64,000 nucleotides of DNA from Motiliproteus sediminis (GCF_017912535.1 NZ_JAERQK010000012.1:42572-106571), one strand, 5' to 3'. Numbered from the stretch's first letter, positions 28,242-36,924 are shown. A program made the numbers and translations. Notes: a model not told the origin generated them from the sequence alone.

Positions 28242-28255
28242 TTGATATTTATCAC
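28242..28255. promoter_or_regulatory. FNR/Anr-like box in the divergent promoter region
   Basis: The sequence TTGATATTTATCAC matches the FNR/Anr consensus TTGAT-N4-ATCAA at nine of ten positions. It lies in the 195-bp region between the divergent NHL gene (ATG 28266) and the cytochrome operon (ATG 28070). If it activates from -41.5, the start point for the minus-strand operon would be near 28207. For the plus-strand gene it overlaps the ribosome binding region and could only repress. Confidence 0.45.
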
Positions 28256-28265
28256 CAAGGAAACC

Positions 28266-29387
28266 ATGAAAACAGACAAGTCACGTACATCCATCACCCG
28301 CCTTGTCGCTATCGCCCTGAGCCTGATGAGCGCGTTCACGTTAACCGCTTGCGCGCCTCCTACCTACGAAGCGCCACAGCTGCCACCGCTGCCCTACCCC
28401 AAGCCACCGGACGAGGCACGTTTCTTCTACGAGCGCACGATTCGTAGCTCCGCCGACATCGTGGTCGACTCGGAAGAGAACCAGTTCATGCGCTACATGA
28501 CCGGCATGCAGCGTACCGGCGTGGGTCTGACCAAACCCTTCGGTATCGCCGCTTATGGCAGCCGCGTCTGGGTCAGCGATCCCGGCGGTCGCCGGGTAAT
28601 GATGTTTGACGCCGGCAAGCGCAACTACAAGATTATCGGCCAAACGCAGCCGGGCATGCTGCGCCGCCCCTACGACCTCGACACCGATGATGCCGGCAAC
28701 CTTTATGTTATCGACGGCACCCTCAAGACGGTGCTGATTTATGACTCTGAAGGCAACTACATCAAGAGTGTCGGCAACAGTGCCGACTTCGAACTGGCCA
28801 GCAGTCTCGCAGTCAGTAACGACGGCTCCCGCCTATACGTGGTCGATACCGGCGGCGTCACCAGCACCAAGCACGAAGTCATGGTCTACGACGTTGCCAG
28901 CGGCGAGATGCTCTACCGCTTCGGCCGCCGCGGCTCCGGCGACGGGGCGCTTAACCTGCCAAAAGATATCGACATTTCGCCCGACAATCGCCTCTACGTG
29001 GTCGATAGCGGCAACTTCCGGGTCAACATCTACGAAGCCGACGGTACCTTTGTCGACAGCTTCGGCTCCATCGGACTGAAGTGGGGCACTTTCTCGCGCC
29101 CGAAGGGAATCGCCATCGACCTCGAGGGCCGCGTATACGTCAGTGACGCAGCCTTCGGTAACTTCCAGATTTTCACCCCTGACGGTCAACTGCTGCTGTT
29201 TGTCGGCGAACGGCACTCCCGTGGCGCCCGCGGGGAGTTCTTCCTGCCCTCCGGCATCGATGTAGACGACGATGGCAGGGTTTACATGGTGGATCAGTAC
29301 CACAAGAAGGTCGAGGTGTTCCGCCCCGCCGCGCTGACGGAGGCGCAGGGCAGTTTCGTGATGGGACAAGCCTCCGCGCCCCAATAA
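28266..29387 (+). CDS. NHL-repeat beta-propeller lipoprotein
   Basis: A 373-aa protein. ATG 28266 is preceded by AAGGAAACC. The lipobox is TLTACAPP and a proline-rich neck follows. It has about six NHL blades (KPFGIAAYGSRVWVSD, RPYDLDTDDAGNLYVID, LPKDIDISPDNRLYVVDSGNFRVNIY, RPKGIAIDLEGRVYVSD and LPSGIDVDDDGRVYMVD are the blade cores). It is a paralogue of the lipoprotein at 42080-43153. NHL proteins recur beside extracellular multiheme cytochromes. It stands alone on the plus strand, divergent from the cytochrome operon, and is followed by a terminator. Confidence 0.9.
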   Translation: MKTDKSRTSITRLVAIALSLMSAFTLTACAPPTYEAPQLPPLPYPKPPDEARFFYERTIRSSADIVVDSEENQFMRYMTGMQRTGVGLTKPFGIAAYGSRVWVSDPGGRRVMMFDAGKRNYKIIGQTQPGMLRRPYDLDTDDAGNLYVIDGTLKTVLIYDSEGNYIKSVGNSADFELASSLAVSNDGSRLYVVDTGGVTSTKHEVMVYDVASGEMLYRFGRRGSGDGALNLPKDIDISPDNRLYVVDSGNFRVNIYEADGTFVDSFGSIGLKWGTFSRPKGIAIDLEGRVYVSDAAFGNFQIFTPDGQLLLFVGERHSRGARGEFFLPSGIDVDDDGRVYMVDQYHKKVEVFRPAALTEAQGSFVMGQASAPQ

Positions 29388-29400
29388 CCGCACTGGCCAT

Positions 29401-29425
29401 AAAGGGCCGCATCAGCGGCCCTTTT
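29401..29425. terminator. Bidirectional terminator between convergent genes
   Basis: Inverted repeat AAAGGGCCGC (29401-29410) and GCGGCCCTTT (29415-29424) with loop ATCA. It has T-rich flanks on both strands and serves the NHL gene (+) and the DUF1566-triheme gene (-). Confidence 0.88.
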
Positions 29426-29449
29426 GCACACTCCCAAGATAGCTACAAA

Positions 29450-30490
29450 CTACCACCACTTTGTCGGCGAGCCCTCGTGGAGCACGCTATGGCAGCGTTC
29501 GCATGCGTTAGGAGTGAACGCAACCTTGCCGTGACAGACGCCACAGTGCTCACCGGAATAGATCGATCCCATGCTGATATCCACCCCGCCTCGCTGGGCC
29601 GGGAAAATAGCATCATGACAATTCTCGCAGGCCAACCACATACTGTGCAGTTTGTGGGGGAAAACAACGTGCGGCATTGACGCGGTATCGGTAAACAGAA
29701 TGTCCTGATCCCACACCACCATTTCGCCATCGCCTTCACGATTAGCCCGCGGCTGAATCAGTCCATCTACCAGAACCTTGGCCCAATCCACTCGATCATG
29801 ACCGTCGCGCGGCAATCCCGCCAGGGCGTCGTTCGGGTGCTGCAGCAGCAGGATGTCAGCGTCAGCGGTATCGTGGATGCCGTCATCCCACGCCGCCAAG
29901 CGTTCATCCTCGGGATCTCCCGGTTTCTCCTCGCGCTTTCGCGATGTGGGAATGAGTTCGCCTTTCACCAGCCGCACGTTATAGGAGATGCTGCTTTTCA
30001 GGTGTGCATTGGTCTCGCCGGTTTTAAAGTCGACCTGCCAGGCGTAATCCGGGTTTTCGGCGAATGAGGTCGCGGTCCAGTAAAACCAGGCGGGGGCGTT
30101 GGGAAACACCTCGGTGTTCAAGGCAGGGTCCTGGCAGCGCCGATAGATCAGCGTGCGCAGCTCCTGTACCGTCGGCAAACGCCACCCCTGAAACTGAGGG
30201 GCGGACTGCAACCGCTCAACCTCGGCCAGCGCGTCAGGCCAGCTGAACCACGAGCGCACCTGTTTTTTGGGATCGTCACGACAGCTGCCATCAACAAAAT
30301 CATGCCCCAGGGCACAGCGCTGCCATTCAAGCCCGGTGACCCTATCTCGTACCACGCCTCCATCCAGCATCACGAAACGATTGCTCGGCATATTGTCGTA
30401 CGCATTCAGATCACAAGTTTGCGCCATCGCGCCGCCAGCACTCAAGACGGCAGCCGCGGCCACCCCGACGACCAAAGGTTTGGTTACCAA
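29450..30490 (-). CDS. DUF1566 domain / c7-type triheme cytochrome fusion
   Basis: A 346-aa exported protein (signal GGAMAQTC). Residues 30-178 form a DUF1566 (Lcl C-terminal-like) domain with VRDRVTGLEWQRC, GWRLPTVQELRTL and FYWTATSF. Residues 200-340 form a c7-type triheme module with FPHKLH, CENCH (288-292), CGVCH (316-320) and CERCH (330-334). The triheme half is homologous to those at 11530 and 43569, including the GIHD and RVDWAKVL stretches. DUF1566 domains are usually found in surface proteins, so this fusion may place a triheme relay on a surface-binding domain. It is the third gene of the operon beginning at 32545. Confidence 0.88.
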   Translation of the reverse strand: MVTKPLVVGVAAAAVLSAGGAMAQTCDLNAYDNMPSNRFVMLDGGVVRDRVTGLEWQRCALGHDFVDGSCRDDPKKQVRSWFSWPDALAEVERLQSAPQFQGWRLPTVQELRTLIYRRCQDPALNTEVFPNAPAWFYWTATSFAENPDYAWQVDFKTGETNAHLKSSISYNVRLVKGELIPTSRKREEKPGDPEDERLAAWDDGIHDTADADILLLQHPNDALAGLPRDGHDRVDWAKVLVDGLIQPRANREGDGEMVVWDQDILFTDTASMPHVVFPHKLHSMWLACENCHDAIFPAQRGGVDISMGSIYSGEHCGVCHGKVAFTPNACERCHSVLHEGSPTKWW

Positions 30491-30517
30491 CGATTCACTC
30501 CCGGTTAGACTGTCCCG

Positions 30518-31207
30518 TTATTGAAGAGTGGATTGAGAGGCGCTCTCCACGCCCCCTGGCGGCGCGCTTTCAACCCGCCCCAGCCGCGCTTCCCACTCCC
30601 AGATAGCAGCTCGTGCACGCGCCTTGAACGTCTCATACCCCTCGGTCACGTGCAAAAAGGTGCGCATCGTGCCCAACGCCGCTTCCAGATCACCCAGCGC
30701 TTCATAACTTATCGCGGCGCCATAATAGGCGTTCCCCTGCGCTGGATTCAAATCCATAGCCCGCAGAAAAGCGCCCCGGGCGGCGTCAAATTCGTTCAAT
30801 TCGTAGAGCGCGAATCCCAGATTGACGAACGCTTCCGGCATCGCCGGCGCCACCGTGATAACCATCTCCAGCGCCCTGACCGCCTCAGGGTAACGCCCCT
30901 GCTGCAGCAACGCCAAGCCGTGCTCAAACAGGATCCGGGTTTGCTCCCGCAGCTGTGCATCAACATGTGCCGACACATCACCCGCGGCTGACTCAGCCGG
31001 TGGCAGCAACCGCCAGCCGTCACGATCGAACTCCACCGGCTCGATCTCTCGCTGCGGCTGCACATGCACCGCCCCCACCACCCCCTTCTGTTCGGTGGTG
31101 AGACTCCAGTCACCCGGCAGCAGTTTGATCAGGTAGCCGGCCACCAGAATCGCCGAGACAACCGACAGCAGGGCGACGGAGCGGCGGAACCCGAGCTTGG
31201 TACGCAT
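30518..31207 (-). CDS. TPR-repeat membrane-anchored protein
   Basis: A 229-aa protein with an N-terminal signal anchor (SVALLSVVSAILVAGYLI), a periplasmic region and three TPR units (LFEHGLALLQQGRYPEAVRAL, AFVNLGFALYELNEFDAARGAF, AYYGAAISYEALGDLEAALGTM). It resembles TPR proteins that hold apocytochromes or complex subunits. It starts one base after the oxidase-like gene stop and precedes the DUF1566-triheme gene by 27 bases, so all three are one transcription unit. Confidence 0.88.
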   Translation of the reverse strand: MRTKLGFRRSVALLSVVSAILVAGYLIKLLPGDWSLTTEQKGVVGAVHVQPQREIEPVEFDRDGWRLLPPAESAAGDVSAHVDAQLREQTRILFEHGLALLQQGRYPEAVRALEMVITVAPAMPEAFVNLGFALYELNEFDAARGAFLRAMDLNPAQGNAYYGAAISYEALGDLEAALGTMRTFLHVTEGYETFKARARAAIWEWEARLGRVESAPPGGVESASQSTLQ

Positions 31208-32545
31208 TCAGTTCACCTCCAGCGGCAGCTCGTGACCGTTACGGCGTTGCAGCCAGGCCGCCCGCAGCTGCGCCGACAGGAACATAAAACAGCCCATCAA
31301 TGCCAGCGCACCACCCACGCCCATCAGCCCCCACGCAGCGTGTTCTGCCACTCCGGCCAGACCTTGTGCGTCACCAGCTAGCTTTCGACCTACGCCCAAC
31401 CAGCCGGAAAGCGCCAGGCCGATCACCATCATCACCACCCCGAGTAAATAGAGCCGCAACTGGCGACAATGCGAGCCGCTGGCGGACAGGTTGCCATAAT
31501 GACGGTAAAGAAAGACCATCAACATCAGGTTCAGTGCCCCGGTCATGGCATGGTAATGGGCGGGCACCAACAGATTGTCGCCGCGAATGGCTGCCCCCAC
31601 CAACGCCCCCAGCAGCAGCAGCACCAAGGCGCCCTGCAGCGCGATCGACTCGCGCCGCTCCCGTCCCGTATGGGCTGACCACAACGGCCAAAACAGCAAC
31701 AGTAGCAACGGAATGCTAAAAAAGCGCATCCATCCCGTAAACAGCTGGCGGTACTCGGCGGAGGCCGGGTCATAGGCAAGCGCGATAGCCAACGCTGCCA
31801 CCAGCGCCGCCAGCATGAAGGATTGCAATAGCCGCGCCGTAAACTCGCTGACGCGGGCACCGGCAAGTCTCATCGCCACGGCCAACAACAGCAACAGATT
31901 CACCGCCTGGATCACGTGCCCCCCACCCCAGAACAGCAGCTCTGCCTGCTGCGTCCAGTGCTGCAGCGGCTGCAGCTGCCAACCGGTGATCAGCAGCACC
32001 ACGATCGCCATCAGCCAGGCAAACCCCGCCAGCGCCAGCAACCACTCACCGTCTCGCCGGAGCGACACCAGACCGGCGATCAAGGCGGGCAGCCGGTTGA
32101 TCAGGTGCAGCGTCACCCCCGCCATGAAGGCAGCCAAGCCACCGACAAACCAGTGAGAATCGATGACCGGAACATAATTGCTGAGAACCGCCGTCGGGGC
32201 CCCTCCGAGAGGAAACAACAGCGTCACAGCGCCAACAGCGGCCAGCCATAATCCCAATCCATCCAGCAACGGCCACCTGCACACAAAAGCCTGCCGCCAG
32301 AGCAACGCGGCCACCGCATTGACCCACAGCAGAATGGTCAGATTGACGTGATACACCAAAGCCACCGGAAAGAATTGATCGAGGCCGAGCGCCGTCGCCA
32401 ACCAGGGTGTCTTAGCCAGCACCAGCACCACGGCCATCACACTACCAAGCGCCAGAGCGGCCAGCGCCAGCGCATACCAACCGCCCTCGACAATTGCGGC
32501 CGATGGCGACGCTGTTGCTGTAGGAGAAATAAAAATCTGCAACAC
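31208..32545 (-). CDS. Divergent heme-copper-oxidase subunit I-like membrane protein
   Basis: A 445-aa protein with about 12 membrane helices. Signatures of the heme-copper oxidase/NorB fold are VYHVNLTILLW (His66, helix II heme ligand), LLFWGGGHVIQ (His210, helix VI) and VPAHYHAMTGALNLM (His330 and His332, helix X type). The helix VII His-His pair that completes the CuB site is missing, and there is no subunit II gene. Catalytic oxygen or NO reduction is therefore doubtful. It may carry heme b and pass quinol electrons to the multiheme cytochromes. That role is inferred from the triheme and TPR genes in the same operon. Confidence 0.75.
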   Translation of the reverse strand: MLQIFISPTATASPSAAIVEGGWYALALAALALGSVMAVVLVLAKTPWLATALGLDQFFPVALVYHVNLTILLWVNAVAALLWRQAFVCRWPLLDGLGLWLAAVGAVTLLFPLGGAPTAVLSNYVPVIDSHWFVGGLAAFMAGVTLHLINRLPALIAGLVSLRRDGEWLLALAGFAWLMAIVVLLITGWQLQPLQHWTQQAELLFWGGGHVIQAVNLLLLLAVAMRLAGARVSEFTARLLQSFMLAALVAALAIALAYDPASAEYRQLFTGWMRFFSIPLLLLLFWPLWSAHTGRERRESIALQGALVLLLLGALVGAAIRGDNLLVPAHYHAMTGALNLMLMVFLYRHYGNLSASGSHCRQLRLYLLGVVMMVIGLALSGWLGVGRKLAGDAQGLAGVAEHAAWGLMGVGGALALMGCFMFLSAQLRAAWLQRRNGHELPLEVN

Positions 32546-32589
32546 ACTTCCCGATTGAAACTATAGCGGTGAATGCTGTCTCACCCTGT

Positions 32590-32616
32590 TAGAAGAGGGC
32601 GCAAGGCTCTCTTCTA
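32590..32616. promoter_or_regulatory. Inverted repeat in divergent promoter region
   Basis: Perfect arms TAGAAGAG (32590-32597) and CTCTTCTA (32609-32616) separated by 11 bases. The repeat lies in the 131-bp region between the divergent oxidase-like gene and the ccsA-like gene. A TATAGT at 32635-32640 could be a -10 for the plus-strand gene. It may be an operator or an RNA hairpin; the factor is unknown. Confidence 0.35.
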
Positions 32617-32676
32617 TCCACCTGCCGATCAGGGTATAGTTCGACCACCGCGACCGAGGGCAAAACCCAACGCTCC

Positions 32677-33495
32677 ATGACCATTGAAACCGAGCTGCTT
32701 ATTCTCTGGGCGGCGCTCATTATATACGTTTTAGCGGGTTCGCTGGCGATTGTAACCACGCTGTTCCGACAGCGCGCCGAAGATCTGTTCCAGGGATTGC
32801 TGTGGGCCGGATTGGTGGCTCACTCGATTGCTATCGGCTACCGCTGGATTCGGCTCGACCATGGTCCCTTTCTGACCATGTTCGAGATCCTCTCCAGCAA
32901 CATCTGGAGCATCACCCTGTTCTTTGCCCTGGTTTACTGGCGCTTTCCTCCGATCAGACCGACCGCCGCCTTTCTGGTTCCGATACAATTTATGATGATG
33001 GCCTGGCTGCTGCTGGCTTCGCCCGGTGCCAGCGTGTTTCCGCCAACCTACGACACCGTCTGGCTCTACGTCCACGTCAGCTTTGGCAAGATTTTCATGG
33101 GGGCTCTGGTGGTCGCCGTCGCTCTGGCAGGCGCGATCCTCTGCCGCCAGGCGCGCTGGGCGCGCGGCGTATTTGACCAGCTTCCCAATAATGAGAGCCT
33201 GATCGAGCTGGCATTCCGATTTATGGCACTGGGGCTGATCTTTCAGTCCCTGATGCTGGTCGCCGGTGCCGTCTGGGCGCAGGATGCCTGGGGCCGTTAC
33301 TGGGATTGGGACCCGCTGGAAACCTGGTCCTTTATCGCCTGGCTTTTCATGGCACTGGCGTTGCATACTAAGGTCACCTGGAAGATACCACCGAAAGTCG
33401 CCTGCACGCTGGTACTGATCGTCTTTATCATCTCGTTCCTGACGTTTTTCGGTGTACCCTTTATTTCGATGTCGCCCCACCAAGGGGCGGTATAG
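32677..33495 (+). CDS. ccsA: CcsA-type (System II) cytochrome c heme lyase subunit
   Basis: A 272-aa protein with about eight helices and a WWD-type motif near residues 205-222 (AWGRYWDWDPLETWSFIAWL). The conserved His residues are in GLVAHSIAIGYRW, YVHVSFGK and ALHTKVTW. It belongs to the CcmC/CcsA family; length and context (ResB at 38290, NrfJ-like protein next door, no ccm genes adjacent) favour CcsA over CcmC. With ResB it would attach heme to the multiheme cytochromes of this region. Confidence 0.85.
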   Translation: MTIETELLILWAALIIYVLAGSLAIVTTLFRQRAEDLFQGLLWAGLVAHSIAIGYRWIRLDHGPFLTMFEILSSNIWSITLFFALVYWRFPPIRPTAAFLVPIQFMMMAWLLLASPGASVFPPTYDTVWLYVHVSFGKIFMGALVVAVALAGAILCRQARWARGVFDQLPNNESLIELAFRFMALGLIFQSLMLVAGAVWAQDAWGRYWDWDPLETWSFIAWLFMALALHTKVTWKIPPKVACTLVLIVFIISFLTFFGVPFISMSPHQGAV

Positions 33496-33538
33496 CACGA
33501 AGAGACTCCTCCTCCGGAGGCATTACCAAGGTAACAAC

Positions 33539-34462
33539 ATGAAATCATCCAAGCTGTTCATTGCCACCCTGATGGCCGGCCACCTCGCTTTACTGGCCGG
33601 TTGCTCTGACGACGACGCGGCCCAGAAAACAACCGCGAATGCACCGGCCACAACCACCACCGCCAATGATCCCCACGCAGGCATGAAGATCCGTCTGGCT
33701 GCCAATCAGGGTCGCGTACTGCAATCACAAACCGCCTCCGGCTACACCTACGCCGAGGTCGAGCAAAACGGCAGCACCTTCTGGATTGCCGGTGCGGACA
33801 CCGAAATGAATCCCGGTGACATCGTTGCCTGGGGAGCCAAGAAGCTGATGCGCGACTTTTACAGCAAAGCGATTGACCAAACCTTCGACGACATCTACTT
33901 CGTGTCCAGTCTCGAGGTCAATCACGCCTCCACCCGCCTGCAGGCACGAGGGCCCGCCGTTGCCGGTCTCGCTGCGCAGCAGGGTGATAACGGTGGCCGA
34001 GTAGTCAGCAGTGAGAATGCCGGCGGTTATACCTACCTCGAGGTCGATCGCAACGGCACCAACGTATGGCTGGCGGTGACCCAGACCGGAGACATCGCAG
34101 CGGGCGAATACGTTTCCTGGTCAAACGCTGCGGCCATGCATAACTTTACCAGCAAGGCCCTTAACCGCACCTTCGACACCATCTATTTTGCCGGCGCGGT
34201 GCGCAAAGTCAGCCCCGAGGCACTGCAGGCCAACCTCAGTCAGGGCACGGTGCTCTCCACCGAAGCCTCCGGCGGTTACTCCTACATGGAGGTCGATACC
34301 GGTAACGGCAAGGTCTGGGTTGCGGCTCCCGCAGCCGATGTCAGCGTAGGCGACACCATCTCCTGGTCAGGTGCGGCGACCATGCGCAATTTCAACAGCC
34401 CGTCACTGGGCCGCACCTTTGACGAAATTCTGTTCGCCGGCGGCGTCAATCGCCTGAACTGA
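33539..34462 (+). CDS. Lipoprotein with three NrfJ-like repeats
   Basis: A 307-aa lipoprotein (lipobox LLAGCSDD) starting at ATG 33539. After a Thr/Ala linker it has three tandem repeats of about 80 residues. Each has a core like GRVLQSQTASGYTYAEVEQNG, then WIAG or WLAV or WVAA, then GDIV-W, and closing with MHNFTSKALNRTFDTIYFAG-like sequence. Such repeats are seen in NrfJ-type small OB-fold proteins. The third repeat (VDTGNGKVWVAAPAADVSVGD) is the closest to the family pattern. In other bacteria NrfJ lies beside a CcsA-type lyase, as here, which suggests a role in heme protein assembly. Function is otherwise unknown. Confidence 0.8.
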   Translation: MKSSKLFIATLMAGHLALLAGCSDDDAAQKTTANAPATTTTANDPHAGMKIRLAANQGRVLQSQTASGYTYAEVEQNGSTFWIAGADTEMNPGDIVAWGAKKLMRDFYSKAIDQTFDDIYFVSSLEVNHASTRLQARGPAVAGLAAQQGDNGGRVVSSENAGGYTYLEVDRNGTNVWLAVTQTGDIAAGEYVSWSNAAAMHNFTSKALNRTFDTIYFAGAVRKVSPEALQANLSQGTVLSTEASGGYSYMEVDTGNGKVWVAAPAADVSVGDTISWSGAATMRNFNSPSLGRTFDEILFAGGVNRLN

Positions 34463-34484
34463 GCGCACCCCGGCTCGCAGACGA

Positions 34485-35714
34485 ATGACGCGTAGCCGCC
34501 TGCATCTTCGAAGCCACGCCCTGCTGTTCGCAGCGGGCGTGGTGTTGCTGCTGGCGTACGCCGGCTTCGTTGCTCTCGACCACTACCGCGGTTACCAGCG
34601 GGCAGAAGCGGGCCAGGCACCGTTATTTACCGACTTCACTTCGACTTACGCCGGCTCGGTACTGCTTCGCTACGAACCCGCGCACAACCTCTACGTACCA
34701 GAACGGATGCTGCTGGCCGACTACTATGCCGCCAACGCCGCCTATGATTTCAAGCTCACCGAGGCCCAGATTCACCAGCATCACTATGCCGCGTGGATGT
34801 ACCCCCCACCCTATTCACTACTGATACTGCCGCTGGCACGCATACCCTACCTGTGGGCTTTCATCAGCTGGTCCATCGCTGGCCTGACACTCTACCTGCT
34901 GGCCCTGTGGCTTAACCACCACCGCAGCAGCGTGGGCGTCGGCCTTGCCGCCCCCTCAACCCTGTTCAACCTGGGCTATGGGCAGACCGGCTTTTTCTCC
35001 GCTGGACTGATCGGTATCGGACTGAACCTGTTGCAGCGCCACCCTACGCTCGCCGGGGTCGTGATCGGCCTTGCCGCCTTCAAACCCCATCTGGGACTGC
35101 TCATTCCGCTGGCGCTCGCCGCCGGCGGTTATTGGTGGGTATTTACTACCGCCAGCGCCGTAGTGCTGGCGCTCGTAGCCAGCACTACGCTGGCCTTTGG
35201 CTGGTCGCACTGGAGCGCGTTTCTGGACAGCATTACGGCGAGTTTTGCCGGCATCGGTAGCGGTGCGTATCTGTATCAGCCGATGATCACACCGGTGGGA
35301 TGGGCCAAGTTCTACGGGGCGTCGAATCTCGCCGCCTGGTCATTCCACCTTGCGGTAGGCACCCTGGCAGCGCTACTGGTCTGGAAATACTGGCGCCACA
35401 GTGCCAACAACAACCACCGGCTGCCACTCAAAGCGGCACTGTTGTGCGCCGCAACGCTGCTCACAACCCCGCTGGCCTATCTGTACGATCTCACTCTGCT
35501 GGGGCTGGCACTCGCCTGGCTTTACACGGATATGCGTGATCACCCGGGCCCCCGCCACCACGGTTATCAACTTGCAGGCATCGGCATTGTCATGCTCGCC
35601 CTATACCCTGCAGCCTGGCAGGCAGAGATCCACTTCGGGCCGCTGCCCGCCGTGCTCACGCTGGCACTCTGCCTGCAGCGCTGGCGTATCATGCCCGCCG
35701 GGAAGCCAGCCTGA
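34485..35714 (+). CDS. GT87-type (DUF2029) integral membrane glycosyltransferase
   Basis: A 409-aa protein with about ten membrane helices. The first periplasmic loop carries LFTDFTSTYAGS, matching the DFxxYY-like acidic motif of GT87/DUF2029 enzymes, and YPPPYSLL and AFKPHLGLLIPLALA are typical family segments. Such enzymes use polyprenyl-phosphate sugars. It follows the NrfJ-like gene by 22 bases and converges on the GT9 gene, overlapping it by 26 bases. A role in glycosylating an exported cytochrome or polysaccharide is possible but unproven. Confidence 0.82.
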   Translation: MTRSRLHLRSHALLFAAGVVLLLAYAGFVALDHYRGYQRAEAGQAPLFTDFTSTYAGSVLLRYEPAHNLYVPERMLLADYYAANAAYDFKLTEAQIHQHHYAAWMYPPPYSLLILPLARIPYLWAFISWSIAGLTLYLLALWLNHHRSSVGVGLAAPSTLFNLGYGQTGFFSAGLIGIGLNLLQRHPTLAGVVIGLAAFKPHLGLLIPLALAAGGYWWVFTTASAVVLALVASTTLAFGWSHWSAFLDSITASFAGIGSGAYLYQPMITPVGWAKFYGASNLAAWSFHLAVGTLAALLVWKYWRHSANNNHRLPLKAALLCAATLLTTPLAYLYDLTLLGLALAWLYTDMRDHPGPRHHGYQLAGIGIVMLALYPAAWQAEIHFGPLPAVLTLALCLQRWRIMPAGKPA

Positions 35715-36924
35715 CCACTGCGTTATCAGCCAGCATCTGACGGGCGCTCGCCACTACCTCGGCGGGCAGGATCTGCTGCATACAGCGGTTGTCGCGACAC
35801 TGGGTACAACGGTGATTGGCGGCGGACACACAGGGCGAACAGGCCAGTCCCGCATACAGTACGCGGTGTTCACCGAGCGGTCGGAACAATGCGGGTGTTT
35901 CCGGCCCGAACAGCACCAGTACCGGCAACTGCGCAACCGCTGCGAAGTGGGCCGGGCCCGAGTCCGCCGCCAGCAGCAGATCCGCATTGCGATAGAGGTG
36001 CGGCAGCTCTGCGACAGCAAACAGGCCACAGGCGTTGACGCAAAGAGGTGAGTCCACTTGCTGACGGATCAGTTCAGCCGCGGCCCACTCCTGTTGACGA
36101 CCACAGAGAACAACCTCTGCGCCCTCTTCGCTAACCAGCCCGCCGATGGCGCTGACCCAGTGCGCCCGCGGCCAGTTGCGTTGCGGCAGTACACCCTCGG
36201 CCCCCACCTGTACCAGAATCCGCCGCCGCGGTTTGCGGGGCGATGGATTGAACAACCATGCCACACGCTGCCCCACCGACCGTTCCGCAGCCCCATCGTA
36301 GGGGAACGGGGTGACCTGATTAAGCACGTCCTTCGCCGTTGGCGAACACCCCGCAACGTCCTGGCCAAGCAGCTGCCGCGCCAACGCCAGGTAATTGTCC
36401 CGCATGTGGCGATGAGAGTTATAGGCGACGGGTTCGGTCACCAGCCCCCCTTGAGACAACCCTTCGCCGGCATGGCCAAAGCCTATTCGCCGGGATGCGC
36501 CACTGAACAGCCCCAGTAGCGTGCTGAAGCGGGAGAAGAGCTCCAGATCGAGCACCGCCCCCAAGCGCTGCTGCCGGCTCCAGCGAATAAAGCGCAGACT
36601 GTCCCATGCCAGCAGCCACAGGGAACGATCACGAAGCACAAACACCCGTTCCAGAGGCAGCGCCGGCAACAGCGCCAGGCAGTCGGCATTGCGCTCCAGA
36701 GTCAGAAAATGAAATGGGCCCTGGTGATGGCCGATCTCTCGTAACGCCGGTTCGGCGATGATCACACTGCCCATTTCCGACAACTGGATCACCAGCAGCG
36801 GCCCCTGACGGTTAGCCGCGGCGGGATACCAGTAACGTAGCAGCAACCTCAGCAACCCAAACATCCACACCAGCGGCAACCCGAGCCAGCGATCAAGGCG
36901 CCGCAATAGATCCGCAGACAGCAT
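35689..36924 (-). CDS. Glycosyltransferase family 9 (heptosyltransferase-like)
   Basis: A 411-aa protein. ATG 36924 overlaps the radical-SAM stop (TGATG), which fixes the start. The GT9 features are LLVIQLSEMGSVIIAEPALR at the N-terminus and, in the C-terminal Rossmann half, ILVQVGAEG-LPQRNWP and DLLLAADSGPAHFAAVAQLPVLVLFG. A Cys cluster near the end (CSPCVSAANHRCTQCRDNRC) is common in this family. Heptosyltransferases add sugars to lipopolysaccharide core, but GT9 members also modify other glycans. Being last in the cytochrome operon is unusual for a core LPS gene. Confidence 0.9.
   Translation of the reverse strand: MLSADLLRRLDRWLGLPLVWMFGLLRLLLRYWYPAAANRQGPLLVIQLSEMGSVIIAEPALREIGHHQGPFHFLTLERNADCLALLPALPLERVFVLRDRSLWLLAWDSLRFIRWSRQQRLGAVLDLELFSRFSTLLGLFSGASRRIGFGHAGEGLSQGGLVTEPVAYNSHRHMRDNYLALARQLLGQDVAGCSPTAKDVLNQVTPFPYDGAAERSVGQRVAWLFNPSPRKPRRRILVQVGAEGVLPQRNWPRAHWVSAIGGLVSEEGAEVVLCGRQQEWAAAELIRQQVDSPLCVNACGLFAVAELPHLYRNADLLLAADSGPAHFAAVAQLPVLVLFGPETPALFRPLGEHRVLYAGLACSPCVSAANHRCTQCRDNRCMQQILPAEVVASARQMLADNAVVRLASRRA

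Noticed and set aside
35689..36924. LPS core biosynthesis locus around the GT9 gene
   Set aside because: No waa, kdt or lpx genes are nearby; the gene is translationally coupled to a radical-SAM gene in a cytochrome operon.
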